A stretch of DNA of 64,000 bases from Arsenophonus sp052171895 (GCA_052171895.1 JBQMRN010000001.1:248001-312000); one strand, 5' to 3'; counted from the first letter of the stretch, positions 49,694 through 61,399 are shown. Numbers and translations: made by a program. The notes: a model not told the origin generated them from the letters alone.

Positions 49694-50790
49694 GATCCAT
49701 TGCATGAATTCATCAGTAACGGTTATTTTCCAGAGCGAACTATACAGACTGCTATTGGTGATATTGAGATTAAAGTGACCTAAGGTCAAATGGATCACAG
49801 TGGAAACAGAACATTCTTCAACAGCTCGTTCCTACTACCTTATCTGAAGTATTTAAAATGTCGAAGATTTAATAGCATGGCTGTACTTGAGAGATATTTC
49901 CACCACTGATTTTCATTAAGCTCTGGTGGCATTTCCTTGATCAAAGCACAGGTGGTCTCTCTGAGTACCATCAGCAGACTGAAACAAAATGGCTTGAACA
50001 GCACAGGTAAATGCTGCCTGTGCTGCGTGATTAAGGGATATTCGCTACGTTTATTTCTTGGTCAATGGCATGTACACTCCTATAAGGTAAGGTGATCCCC
50101 TTTGGCTGCTGATGTCATTATCGGTATCACTAAGCATGGACGTAAAGAGCTATAGTTGTGCTCAAAGATGCTTATCGAGACTTAGAAGGAAAACAGTGTG
50201 CCGAATTTCTCAATGGGCTGTGAGCATATACCTTAAGCGTATCTCGCAGGTTTGCTACTGGAGAGGGTTTTGCCATTGATTTTTGTAATGCAATAGCAAA
50301 GATATTCTTGGATACGCAGTACCAACACTATTGGGTACATAAAATAGCTAATGTGCTGACTAGCGGAGAGAAGCGTAATGCCGCTAATAAATCCCTTGAT
50401 ATTTTTTTAGCAAGGTTTTTAACGAGGTATCATCCTGCAGCGATGAAGAAGCTAGAAAAAGATCGAGAAGAAAACTGCTGGCATTCTATGACTCTATGAC
50501 TTCCCGTCGTCAGAGCACTTGGCCGTCAATAAGAACGATGAATTTGATTGAATCGGCTTTTAAGACAGTGAGGCTACGAACCCGACCATGCAAAAAACTG
50601 TAGTTCAAGAAAAAACCTATTTTAATGGTATTTAAGCTGCTCCAGTTTACTCAGAAAAGTTGGAACCAGCTAAAGGGATTTGACTTGTTTAAGTCTGTAG
50701 TAAACAAGGTCTAATTTAAGAATGGAGAACAGATTCATGAAGCATCAGAGCGGTAGTCTGACCGTCATACACTAGATTTATTAATAACTC
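49694..50790 (+). mobile_element. IS256-family element copy, left end lost
   Basis: Family A without its first 150 bp; it starts at GATCCATTGCATGAATTCATC against the IS1595 end, with a further deletion, and ends with the right repeat CTAGATTTATTAATAACTC at 50790. The frame at 50308-50499 reads QYQHYWVHKIANVLT (family CWVHKTANVL motif) and NAANKSLDIFLARFLTRYHP. Not functional. Confidence 0.82.
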
Positions 50791-50992
50791 GAATTGATCG
50801 AGCTACCAAAACATGAAAAATAATCAATAGCTATTTGATGTTATTTATAATAAAACTAACATCGATGCTGCCTTTAGCTATTTTCCTTATCTCTTGGTAA
50901 AATTCTTATAAAATAGCATGAACATCAATAACTGCTCAGTAATAAACTTAGTAGTAATAATTTACTATTGATTACTATTAGCTTACTAATTA

Positions 50993-51973
50993 TTAAGCTT
51001 GCTCTATAGAAAAAGAGATAACATCAGTGATTTTTTCTACGTTCAGTGCCAACATAACTAACCGATCAATACCTAAAGCAACACCAGAGCAATCATGGAT
51101 GACTTTATCTAATGCAGCAAGGAGACGCTCATCAATAGGCTGTTTTTGTAAACCCATTTTTTCGCGCATTTGATTATCATGCTCAAAACGTTTTCTCTGT
51201 TCTTCTGCATCAGTCAACTCACGAAAACCATTACCTAACTCAACACCCTTAAAATAAACTTCAAAACGCTCAGCAACCCGTTGATCTTCTTTACTAATTT
51301 CAGCTAATATTGCCTGTGAAGCAGGGAAATGATAGATAACGGTAGGTTTATCTTTACCTAAATTAGGTTCAACTCCCATAGTAAACAAAAATTGTAACAA
51401 CACATCTTTGTTTTCTTCTGTTTCTGCCTTATTTAAACCCAACAGCATTGCTGCATTACGTAATTGTTTTCTTTCTAATTTAAGTGCTAATGGATCAATA
51501 TTTAGATAACTCTGAAAGGCCTGTTGATATGATATCCGCTCAGTTGGTTGGCAGTCCAAAATTTGTTGCAGAAAATCGTCCACTTCATCAATAAGACGGT
51601 ACATGTCATAATGAGGTCTATACCATTCAAGCATAGTGAATTCTGGATTATGGTAACGTCCCTCTTCTTCATTACGAAAAGCTTTAATTATCTGATATAT
51701 AGGCCCACTACCTGCTGCTAGCAAACGTTTCATATGATATTCAGGGCTAGTTATCATATATAATTTTGTGCTGTTAGCAATTATCGGAGCAACAAATTGG
51801 GTTTCAAACGGAGAGAGATGAATATCTGTTACCGTGAATTTGCTTAATATAGGTGTCTCTACTTCCACTACCCCTCGATCGATGAAAAAATGTCTGATTT
51901 CAGCAATAATTTTGGCTCTTTTCAGTAAGTTATTGATAGATGCTATCGGTTGCCAATTGATTATTTCACTCAT
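50993..51973 (-). CDS. epmA: EF-P--(R)-beta-lysine ligase EpmA
   Basis: Lysyl-tRNA-synthetase paralogue that attaches (R)-beta-lysine to elongation factor P, easing stalling at polyproline. 326 residues (E. coli 325). Class II core: motif 2 region AFRNEEEGRYHNPEFTMLEW (about 103-122), KGVELGNGFRELTDAEEQ and motif 3 GVALGIDRLVMLAL near the C-terminus. It lacks the N-terminal anticodon-binding domain, as EpmA does. In E. coli it is next to mscM; here it lies 30 kb away, which points to a rearrangement. The 202 bp after its stop hold only AT-rich DNA. Intact. Confidence 0.95.
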   Translation of the reverse strand: MSEIINWQPIASINNLLKRAKIIAEIRHFFIDRGVVEVETPILSKFTVTDIHLSPFETQFVAPIIANSTKLYMITSPEYHMKRLLAAGSGPIYQIIKAFRNEEEGRYHNPEFTMLEWYRPHYDMYRLIDEVDDFLQQILDCQPTERISYQQAFQSYLNIDPLALKLERKQLRNAAMLLGLNKAETEENKDVLLQFLFTMGVEPNLGKDKPTVIYHFPASQAILAEISKEDQRVAERFEVYFKGVELGNGFRELTDAEEQRKRFEHDNQMREKMGLQKQPIDERLLAALDKVIHDCSGVALGIDRLVMLALNVEKITDVISFSIEQA

Positions 51974-52321
51974 TATAAAAACTCCAAAAAAGAATAAAGC
52001 GAGCTACTTTACTCGCTCGCCTGTAAATAAATAAACAAATGTTTCATATCGTTAACCTCATGATTTGGATTTTTAACAAAAATAAACTAACTCTGAGTTA
52101 AATAGTAAGAGAATCTGAAAATATTAATTAGTTGAAATAAATAATTAACGTTATTTATAAATGGATATAACTATTTTCTATATGATCTGCAATTTAGCTG
52201 AATAAAGAAAATATTTCAACTGAAAATCAGGAAACCATGAAAATAAATTCAAATAATATCAATATATTAAAATATTCTGTTGTTATTCTTAAATATAAAA
52301 TTAATAAGATAATTATCTTAA
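51974..52321. other. Upstream region of epmA, no gene seen
   Basis: About 350 bp, very AT-rich. It holds an inverted repeat GCGAGC / GCTCGC (51999-52020) close to the epmA start. In E. coli the frdABCD operon would lie here in divergence; no trace is visible. Confidence 0.35.
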
Positions 52322-53676
52322 GAGTTATACTTATTTTTGGTGTATGATGGGATTTTGGAGATGCTGGCGTATCCTGCTAATTGATTTCGTAATTATTTCA
52401 ACAATAAGGAGATGATATGCCATGAAAAATCTACCCTACAGATATCCGCGAAAGCAGATATTACCTGTGATCCATTGAATCAACTCATCCGTAATCTTTC
52501 CAGGCAGCTAATAGCTACCGGCAATTGAGCATAATCTCGAAGCCATCTTCTATAACATGCTAAATGCCGCCTTTGTTAACGGGCAACATGGCATCGTCAG
52601 TAACGGTTATTTGCCAGACATAATTATACAGATTGGTAATGGCGATGTTGAGATTAAAGTGCTTAAAGTCAGGGATCGAATCTGCAACGGAATATGATTC
52701 AATAGCTTATTACTACCGCCTTATCTTGAGTGTGAAAAAGCCTTGAAGAGTTGCTAGCATGGGCTGTTGTACACCTGCAAGGCATATTTCTACCTCTGAT
52801 TTTCACGAAATACCCCGGTGGCGTTTTTTGGTGAAAAAGCACATGGTCTTTCTAAGTACTCTTAGCAGACTAAAACAGCAATGAGTTGAAGAGCACAGAC
52901 AATGGTGCCTGCATTGATTTAAACGATATGTGCTACGTTTATTTCTTGGCCGATGGAATATTGCATCATTCCTGTTAAGCAAGATTATCGCCTTTTCCTT
53001 CTGATTATTATCGGCGTCACTGAGCATGGACGTAAGAAGCTAATTCTAGTCGAGGATGCTTATAGAGAGTTAGAAGCGAACTTGCCCGAACTTCTCAATG
53101 GGTTGCGAACGCGTGCCTTAAGTCTTCTATCTCCAAGGCTTGCTAGGTGAGATGGTGCTCTTGGTTTTGAAATGCAATGGCAAAGATATTCCCGCATACA
53201 CAGTAGCAACGCTGTGTTGGGTACACAAAATAAGTAATATGCTGGATTGATTTCTCAAAGGCATACAACCGAAAATTAAGGCTGAGCTTGTGCCGGTAGG
53301 TAGGTCTGATTAGCAGAGAGCCGTTATACTGTTAATAAAGCCATTGATGTTTTGTTGACAAGATTTTTAGCGAAGTATTTCATCTCCTGAAGCGATGAAG
53401 AAGTTGGAAAAATATTGAGAAGAACTGGTAGCATTCTACTACTCTCCGTCAGAAACACTGGAATCAATAAGAACGACGAATCCGATTAAATTCAGGCTAT
53501 AAAGCCGACGCGCGAAGAACTGTGGTTCGAGAAAAATAACCCTTTCAATGGTATTTCAGCTGCTAACCCTGGTGGTAAACTCCCTCCAATTTTAGGAGGG
53601 AGAATAGATTCACGAAGCATCATAGTGGAACGTAGCCTTGACCGTCCATCATACACTAGATTTGCTAATAACTATT
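52322..53676 (+). mobile_element. IS256-family element copy, degenerate
   Basis: Family A with left repeat GAGTTATACTTATTTTTGG (52322) and right repeat CTAGATTTGCTAATAACTA. The frame at 52953-53150 reads LFLLIIIGVTEHGRKKLILV then EDAYRELEANLPELLNGL. Broken throughout; flanking 8 bp do not match. Confidence 0.82.
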
Positions 53677-53731
53677 TAATGAATTAGTAAAAATTTTTTA
53701 TTAAAAAGCATTTATTTATTATAAAGTTATA

Positions 53732-54789
53732 GATTACCCTAGCAAAGGTTGTTTGGTAGAAATCCATTATAATGGATGAAGGATTTTCGCTACAGAGGAT
53801 AGGTTGCCATGAAAAAGCAAACAGTTATACAGATTAAAGAGACTATTTCCTCACACTTCCTGCCAGCATAAAGCTGCATCTTATTAGTTGGCTTGATGAC
53901 AATCTATCGAATGATCTCAATTCATGCATTGAAGCAACTTATTTCACTTTATCTTGCCCATATTGTCACACTAAAATGTTATTCGATGAGGAGATTTATT
54001 TAGGGTTATAGCGATATTGTTGTAAAATCCCCAATTGAGGAAAACATTTAATAATTTTACTAAAAGTCCTCTTGCAAAACTATATCACAAGGATAAATGG
54101 TTTAATTATCTGTGATATATTTTGAATAGCTTGACTTTACGGGAGTCAATGAAATAAACAGGTATTGATTTGAAAACAGCGTTTAAATTGCGTCATTGGT
54201 TCCTTGCTTCAGCGATAATACCTATATAAATGTACTAACCGGTATTGTTAAAGTCGATGAAATATTTTTTCTTAAATCCCTTAAAGGAAAGGGATATATT
54301 CCACAAATGAAAGCTAGAAAACACAGCCTAGGAAGAGATAAAAGAAAAGAAGGAATCGCGGTCTTAATCGACTTGGATCTACAGGATCAGGTCAGCAATG
54401 AGATTCTTGAAAAGTTTAATGCAGAATGCATTAGGCATTTTCTTGAGCCCATCATTGAAAAAGAATCCATCCTTTGCTCATATGGAGAAAATGGTACCAA
54501 ACTTTTGCCAGGAAGAATAAAATTAGTCACCATCGCCTAATAAGGTTAGGTAATTAGAGAGTTATTTGAAGAATTCAGATTTAAAATATGAATAGTTATA
54601 TCAGGCGATTAAATAAAGATAAGTGAGTAGATTTCATGGTGTAGGGTTGTTTTATTTACTGAATTATCTTTTCTGAAGATAGATTATTTATCTTTTCTGA
54701 AGATAGATTATTTGAAATCACAATAATTGAAATATAGGTGTGGTTACAAATTGCTCTTGAGCAAAGCAAGAACCTTTACCAAGATAGCT
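53732..54789 (+). mobile_element. IS1595-family element copy, best preserved
   Basis: Family B, about 1.06 kb, left edge GATTACCCTAGCAAAGGTTG, right edge CAAGAACCTTTACCAAGATAGCT. The longest transposase piece of this family is here (54196-54540): SDNTYINVLTGIVKVDEIFF, LKSLKGKGYIPQMKARKHSL, GRDKRKEGIAVLID and FNAECIRHFLEPIIEKESIL, i.e. the ISXO2-like catalytic domain. The N-terminal half has frameshifts. Confidence 0.85.
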
Positions 54790-54841
54790 ATTTATAAATA
54801 TAAAAATATCATAAATATGACTAAAATATTTTATCACTACA

Positions 54842-56221
54842 GAGTTATTAGCAAATTTGGTATATATATGTATGGCGCTTAGGCTAAGTTTTAGTATGAT
54901 GCTTCGTGAATGCTATTCTCCATCCTAAAATTTGAGGGACTTTACCACCAGGGTTAGCAGCTGAAATACCATTGAAAGGGTTGTTTTTCTCTAACTACAG
55001 TTCTTCGCACATTGGCTTTATAGCCAAAATTTAATTGGATTAGTCGTTATTATTAACTTCAGTGTTTCTGACAGGGGAGTCGTGTAGAATGGCATCATTT
55101 CTTCTAAATCTTTCTCTAGCTTCTTCAATCGCTGCAGGATATTTCGCTGAAAAGCTTGTCAACAAAATATCAATGGCGTTATTAGCGGCATCGCATCTTT
55201 CTGTTATCTAGACCTCCTTTCCCCAAGCTCAGCCTTAATTTTCGGTTGTATGCCTTTTAGAAGTGTGGAAACCACCACATTGGTTGTTTTGTGTAGCAAA
55301 AAGTGTTGGTGCTCTGCGTATTCAGAAATATTTTTGCCATTGTATTCTAAAAATTAATAGCAGCATTTCCCCATAGCAAGTCTGGGAGATACGGTTAAGT
55401 CTACGCTTGTAACCTATTGAGAAATTCGGGCAAGTTCGCTTCTGACTCTCGATAAGCATCTTCAAGCACAACTACCTCCTTACGTCTATGCTCAGTGATG
55501 CTGATGCTCAGTGATGCTGATAATGATCAGTAGGTAAAAGCGATCATCTTGCCTGACAGGACGATGGTATATGCCATCGGTCAAGAAATAAACGTAGTGC
55601 CTATCGTTAAAATCAGCAAGAATAACCCATTCCATATATTATTTAAGTCATTCCTGTTTTAGTTTGCTGATGGTACTCCAGAGAGACCATGTGCTTTTCA
55701 CCGAAAATCCCCCCCATGGCTTCCTAAAATCACCGCTGGAGATGTATCGAGTTTTTATGTTACAGCCATGGTGTAGCAACTCTTCGATGCTTTTTAGACG
55801 ATTTAGATAAGGCGATAGCAAGCTGTAAAGCATATTTTTTGCCGTTGCGATCATTAACCTTAGGCACTCTAATCTCAACATCCATAATATCAATCTATAT
55901 AACTTTGCTGTGGCAAATAATCGTTAATGAAGACGGCATGAGGGCTCCTCGACAAGACAGCATTAAGGATGTTATTCTCCAGCATGCCTCTTCGAGCTCA
56001 GTATTAACAGGTGGTGATTATCAATCTGCTGCCTGGCAGCATTATGGATGAGTTCATGCAAGGGATCACAGGTAATATCTAGTTTTTCGGATAGCTGTAG
56101 GGGTAGACTTTTTATGGCATATCATCTTTCTATTATTGAAATCATCCACGAAATCAATCAGCAGGCAGGATAACACGCCACCATTTTTGAAACCATATAT
56201 ACCACAAATGAGCATAACTTG
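54842..56221 (-). mobile_element. IS256-family element copy, degenerate
   Basis: Reversed family A with right repeat GAGTTATTAGCAAATTTGG (54842) and left repeat CACAAATGAGCATAACT (to 56221). Transposase fragments are short; a 16-bp block (GATGCTCAGTGATGCT region, 55500-55520) is duplicated in tandem. Not functional. Confidence 0.82.
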
Positions 56222-56429
56222 GTTGAAACTGTGGTTGCTAGTTTTTCACTTAAATTAGATATGTAAATTTATTCAGTATAGGTTAATTGTTTTTTATAGC
56301 GTTATCCTTCAAGGATAACATATAGCGAAATCTGCTATAGATACTAGATAGCCAGGCTAAGATTCGAAGCCAATATTATAATTCTGATATAGTTAGCAAA
56401 AATAGCTTTAGATTCTGGTCACCTTTACT

Positions 56430-57055
56430 TTTAATCAAAAAGCAATGAGTGAACTGAAAATCATGTATGAAATGCCGCTTGATGAGTTCTATCAATAAAT
56501 TATTGCTGACTTGGGCAATTAAAGAGCCTTATCAGGCTAATAATTTAAAATTATTAGTTAACAATTATCTACCAGCCGTAATTGCAAGCGCCATTAGCAC
56601 AATGTATTATAGTGAACTATATTAGGACAACGTGAAAAAACTCTTAGTTGTTGTTGAGACCATATCTATGGCCGCATGACTCAAATCAAAATTCAAAATT
56701 TTGAAGTCGCCTTTAGTTTTAAGCAGATAGACAGTGAAGTTGAAGTTTGGCTAGATATGTCCGAGCGGCTTATCTTACCTTTAAGTCCCTGGGTATTCAG
56801 TACCGAATAGCAATAAATTGTCCAACATGGCTAGATTATAGGGTGTTATTTCCCGTCATCAATTTTTAGGCATTAATTAAGATAAATTTTGCTTTATTTA
56901 ATAATATAATGGTGATGGAAGCGAAAGTTTTAGCGCGATATGTGATCCCCAATAAAAATGTTTTTATCACCGACGGTTTAGGCGTTTTTTGTTGCTTTAA
57001 TGAAAACTTGATGACTGGATATATCGCCATAATTTCATAAAAACTAAAGATGGGG
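56430..57055 (+). pseudogene. Remnants of one or two unidentified genes
   Basis: Broken frames read MSELKIMYEMPLDEFYQ (from about 56455), NNYLPAVIASAIST, then MTQIKIQNFEVAFSFKQIDS and EVEVWLDMSERLILPLSPWV with a stop near 56805, and finally MVMEAKVLARYVIPNKNVFI and TDGLGVFCCFNENLMTGYIA. The text is clearly former protein but I cannot place it. A type III secretion cytoplasmic-ring protein (SctQ-like) is conceivable for the last part; that is a guess. Confidence 0.35.
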
Positions 57056-57089
57056 GATTTAGAAAGAATGAAGAGAAGTTAAAATCCTT

Positions 57090-57530
57090 TCAGGAACAGT
57101 AGAAAAGGTTGAAAACGCTTATTTAAATTTTGTGTTGGATTAAAAATTTTTTTAGCTTTCTCATTAAGAAATGCTGAAATTATTAAGACTTAAAAATGAA
57201 CTTAATGATCTATTAAATTAAATTAATCCTACTAACAAAGACTTTAATGAGGTTAATAAAATTACCTTTAAACTCGCTTCATCACATAAAAAAGACTTGC
57301 TGTCACTTGACCAGTTTATCTATTACAATAGCATATTGGAGTAATCGAGAAATAAGTTAATAAAAATGAGTCTGGCGCTGATTACAGAAGCGAGAACGCT
57401 ACTTTCTAAAGAGGAAAGCGTCAAAGTGGGCAAAGTTGGCGCCGGATAATTTTCTAAATGCATTAAAATGGCAATCAGACACGATAGGAAAGACGCGAAC
57501 CGAAATTTTTGAACCGAAAGGAGATTAGAG
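57090..57530 (+). pseudogene. Remnant of a coiled-coil protein gene
   Basis: Frames join into RLKNELNDLLN, INPTNKDFNEVNKITFKLAS, SHKKDLLSLDQFIYYNSILE, then SLALITEARTLLSKEESVK and WAKLAPDNFLNALKWQSDTI, ending near IFEPKGD and a TAG at about 57528. It is a charged helical protein of about 130-150 residues broken by several frameshifts. The layout resembles a type III secretion stalk protein (SctO/InvI type), which would fit the tip-protein remnant elsewhere, but the evidence is weak. Confidence 0.3.
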
Positions 57531-57611
57531 TCGTGTTTCTTAACAGGAAACACCGATGGCTACTCAAGGTAAAAGTACAAGAAAAAGCATTTATGAATGC
57601 TGTGCTAACTG

Positions 57612-58722
57612 TTTGATCCAGAATCATTATCTATAGCATTCTCGCACAGCTCCTATTCATGGCAATAGGAGCTACTGAGGGATATTATAGTTAAGGGAAA
57701 ATATCATTATGATGGAGGCTTCATTGCCTCAAGCAACTACAACACCTAAAATCAGTGCTGCTCTTAAGGCTATTAAAGAGCCTACATATAGTTTGACTAA
57801 ACCTTATGCTATATGCGAACTTACACCTTATAAATGGCAAAAATGAAATGATCTTAATGATCACAGCCATATTCCCCCATCTTTTCCCGACGATGTTGTC
57901 GCGCTAGCTCAGGAAGCTGTAGTTGTTTTCCTGTAAAAACCTCTCTCGACGATCTGTTGGCAATCGAGAGTAATACGCGAATTCATGAACTCTGTTTGTA
58001 TCTTGTTCTGTGGTCTGGATTGCTGTTTACATAAGTATATAGAGAGAATTTGCGTGAAATTAAGAAGGAAAGGCCAAGCGAGGGCGAGTGGGCCCCCATT
58101 TTCAGAAGTATAAAGCATTTTAAAGCTACGAGCCTGGTTATCTGCGTATAGATGTGAAATATCTTTCATAAATGCTAAATGAAACTTCAGAACGTTATCT
58201 TTTCGTAGGGTGTAAATCGCCCCCTGCTTTCAATGGGTTTTTATCTATTTTTACAAGGCTAAGAACCGAGGCCAATGTTATGCTGAACGCTTCTTAGATG
58301 ATCTTAATCAAGCATGTTCCATAGCTATCCATCGGGTATTTACAGACAATGGGAAAGAATTTACAGACCACTTTTTGGTCTGCGAAAACATTTAGCCATC
58401 GAAAAACATAAATTCGACCGTTTATGTATAGAACTTGCTATGGAATACTAACTTTTAGCCAGACCGATGCATCCTCAAACGAATGGTATGGTTGAGCGAT
58501 TTAATGGACACATAAAAAGATGCGTTGTAAAGGTATCATTTCAATTCTTGTCAAGAGCTTGAAATCACACTCTGCATCAATATGTTTAGGTGTACAATCA
58601 GAAATATTATCTCAATCAGTATTAAGTAGTAAAACTTCATTGCAGTCTATAAAAGATTGGTTCAAAGTTAAATCTGAATTATTTAAAAACCCATATTATC
58701 TTCCTGGATATAACAGCTAAAT
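57612..58722 (+). mobile_element. IS481-family element copy, near full length, degenerate
   Basis: Family C, about 1.1 kb, from TTTGATCCAGAATCATTATC to CTTCCTGGATATAACAG. Pieces in order: ATTPKISAALKAIKEPTYSL (57740 on), ALAQEAVVVFL-like, DDLLAIES, LRVDVKYL, FTDNGKEFTD, MHPQTNGMVERFNGHIK and DWFKVKSELFKNPYYLPGYN (58650-58715). Several stops. It gives the best view of the whole element. Confidence 0.82.
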
Positions 58723-58732
58723 ATCTATGATG

Positions 58733-59061
58733 CAGCTATGCAATACCAGAAAAATAAAATACCGTTAGCCATTATTGCTGAATCATATGAACAAATTCAT
58801 TGTTCTAATTTGATTGCTATGGGAGTTGTTAAAACTTCTGATTAACGTAAACTGTAAAACGTTAAAATTAATCGGTAATGAGATAATTGACATTCCAGCC
58901 TTGCAATTAATTATTCCAGGGGAGATGAGTTCAGTAACCATTACTGATAAAATTGATGAGATAACCGACTATAGCAATGTGTTGCCAAATTGATACGGTG
59001 ACTGAATTAGAATATTTTTTAATCATGGTAGTATTATGTTATTTGTTAATATGTTAAAATA
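58733..59061 (+). pseudogene. acnA: 3'-terminal remnant of aconitase acnA
   Basis: Broken frames read AMQYQKNKIPLAIIAESYEQ, IHCSNLIAMGVVK, IIDIPALQLIIPGEMSSVTI and FNHGSIMLFVNMLK before a stop at about 59061. These align with the end of E. coli AcnA (RVVIAESFERIHRSNLIGMG ... YYQNDGILHYVIRNMLK). In E. coli acnA ends next to a convergent ribA, exactly as here. The rest of the gene upstream has been replaced by an IS481 copy. Confidence 0.85.
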
Positions 59062-59065
59062 AAGG

Positions 59066-59639
59066 TATCTTGGTATAGATTGTTGCTTTGCTAGCAGAGC
59101 AACATCTAGCCAGGTCTGTATTTTAATTTTTATGATATTAAACAATCTTCTCAATGGGAGAAAATTATTTAATAGAACGACCCTACACCATGGAATCTAG
59201 ACAGGCATCCTTTTAATCGGCTGATATAACTATTTAGATTTTTGAATCTGGAATTTCTTACCAATCACTCTGTAATTATCCAACCTTATTAGGCGATGGT
59301 GACTAAATTTATACTTGTTGGTATAAGGTTTCCTACCATTTTACTCTATCCGAAAAAAGAATGGACTATTTATTGATGTTCAGCTCAAGAAAACAGCTAA
59401 CCCACTTTGGATTAAACTCTTCAAGAATCTCATCGCTCATATGAGATGTTGATCTCTGGCAATAGAGACAGCAATTCGTTCTTCCCTTTAAATGATTCAA
59501 GGAAAATATTTTGTTGACTTTAAGAATACCATTTTTTGATCTGTATAACTCTTTGCTTCTTCATGGCAACCGCTCTACCGAAAATCTTTCATACAGTATA
59601 AGGATTTCTAGCAAAATAACCTTTTTGCTAATATAGCTT
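59066..59639 (-). mobile_element. IS1595-family element copy with internal deletion
   Basis: Reversed family B. Edges GGTATCTTGGTATAGATTG and CCTTTTTGCTAATATAGCTT; only about 575 bp remain because the N-terminal half of the transposase region is deleted. It sits between the acnA remnant and the ribA 3' end. Confidence 0.78.
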
Positions 59640-59710
59640 AAAATAAATAGATTTAAATCATCAAAACTGTTCTGCAAAAAAACAAATAGTTTTCGATAAT
59701 ATTTGATTGA

Positions 59711-60325
59711 TTATTTTTTAACATTATTAGATAGAATATGCCCTAATTTCCTGGCTTTTACATTGAGGTAGTCACTATTTTTTGGATTACGGCCAACAAT
59801 GAGAGGAACTCGTTCTACAACATTGATTCCGGCTTCTTTCATAATTTCTAGTTTTTTAGGATTATTAGTTAATAATCTTACTTCATTTATCATCAGTAAT
59901 TTGTACATGTCAGCACAGATAGTAAAATCACGTTCATCCGGTTTAAAACCAAGTTTTAAATTAGCTTCAACAGTATCCAGCCCCTGATCTTGTAAAGCAT
60001 AGGCGCGAATTTTATTTAATAAACCGATATTACGTCCTTCTTGACGATGGTAAAGAAGCACTCCGCGACCTTCATGTGCGATTTGTTTAAGTGCTGCTTC
60101 TAGTTGAAAACCACAATCACAACGTAAACTAAATAAGGCATCGCCGGTAAGACATTCTGAGTGAATACGGGAAAGAACCGGTTTTGCATCAGTAATATCA
60201 CCATAAATAAGTGCGATATGATTATTTCCATTAAGAATTTCTTCAAAACCAACAAGTAGAAATTCACCAAAAGAAGTAGGTAATTTAGCTTTAGATATAG
60301 GTTTTATCTGCGTATTATTATACAT
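59711..60325 (-). CDS. ribA: GTP cyclohydrolase II
   Basis: First enzyme of riboflavin synthesis; opens GTP to the pyrimidine intermediate. With the ATG at 60325 the protein is 204 residues (E. coli 196). Zinc cysteines are in HSECLTGDALFSLRCDCGFQ; the catalytic region is LLYHRQEGRNIGLLNKIRAY, then RLLTNNPKKLEIM and ERVPLIVGRNP. Homology to E. coli begins at QIKPISKAKLPT; the codon at the E. coli start position is ACG (Thr), so translation must start at the upstream ATG or further inside the IS481 copy, which is open in frame for 26 codons more (TTG at 60403). No native promoter remains. Confidence 0.94.
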   Translation of the reverse strand: MYNNTQIKPISKAKLPTSFGEFLLVGFEEILNGNNHIALIYGDITDAKPVLSRIHSECLTGDALFSLRCDCGFQLEAALKQIAHEGRGVLLYHRQEGRNIGLLNKIRAYALQDQGLDTVEANLKLGFKPDERDFTICADMYKLLMINEVRLLTNNPKKLEIMKEAGINVVERVPLIVGRNPKNSDYLNVKARKLGHILSNNVKK

Positions 60326-60327
60326 AA

Positions 60328-61399
60328 TTATCACATCCAGGAAGATAGTATTGTTTTTAAATAATTCAGGTTTAACTTTGAACCAATCTTTCATAGACTG
60401 CAATGGAGTTTTACTACCTAAATTGATTTGGTGTAATTCCTGCTTGTAAAGCCAAACATATTGATGTAGAGTGATTTCAATCTTTTGACTAGAATTAAAA
60501 TAATAGCTTTACATCCAATCTTCTATTCGCCCATTAAATCCCCTCGACCATACCACTTGTTTGAGGATGCCTAGGCTATCTAAATCAGTGTTCTCTATAC
60601 TAAACTCTCTACATAAACAGTCGAATTCATGTTTTCCGGTAGCTGAATGTTTTCGCAGAGCAAAAAAAGTAGTCTGTAAATTCTTTGCCATTGTCTGTAA
60701 GTACCCTATGGATAGCTATGGAACAATGCTTGATTAAGATCACCTAATAATCGTCTAGCATAGCATTGGAATCGGTTCTTAGCCTTGTAAAGAGGGATAA
60801 AAACCCATTGAATGGTGAGATCATCTATACCTATGAAAAGATAATGTTGTGAAGTTTTCTTTTGAATTTGCGGAAGATATTTCACATCTACGTATAGATA
60901 ACTAGGTTCATAGCTTTTAAACGCTTTATGCTTTGGTTTCTTGGTTTCCTTCTGCCTCATTTAACGAAAATTCCCTACTCAGTGCCTGCGTAAACACTGA
61001 TCTATGGCAGATTGAGATACAACGGTGTTCAGGAATTTTCGTATAACTGCTAGTAGATTGTCGAGGGGGAGAAAAAATTTTTTTGTAGAAAAATAACTAT
61101 GACTTCCTTAGCGGGCAACAGCGTCGTCGGTAAACAATGAAGAATATGGCAATGATCATCAATATCATCTCGTTTTTTTCCTTTAGCAACGGTAAGTTCA
61201 GATATACGATAAAGCTTAGCTAAAGTAGATGTAGGCTCTTTACTTGCCTGAAGAGCAGTACTGATTTTAGGTGTTGTAGTTGCCTGACGATAGAGGTTCA
61301 TCATCATGATATTTTGCCCTTAACTATATGCCTCAGTATCCATTTTGCCATGAATATGGCTGTGCGAGGATGGTCTATATAATGATTTTGGAGAAAACA
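60328..61399 (-). mobile_element. IS481-family element copy abutting ribA
   Basis: Reversed family C, near full length. Three open pieces: 61050-61307 (ATTTPKISTALQASKEPTST, LAKLYRISELTVAKGKKRDD), 60706-60960 (KHKAFKSYEPSYLYVDVKYL, then PQIQKKTSQHYLFIGIDDL) and 60509-60691 (RKHSATGKHEFDCLCREFSI). The C-terminal text DWFKVKPELFKNNTIFLDVI runs without a stop into ribA. Insertion lies right at the ribA start. Confidence 0.85.
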
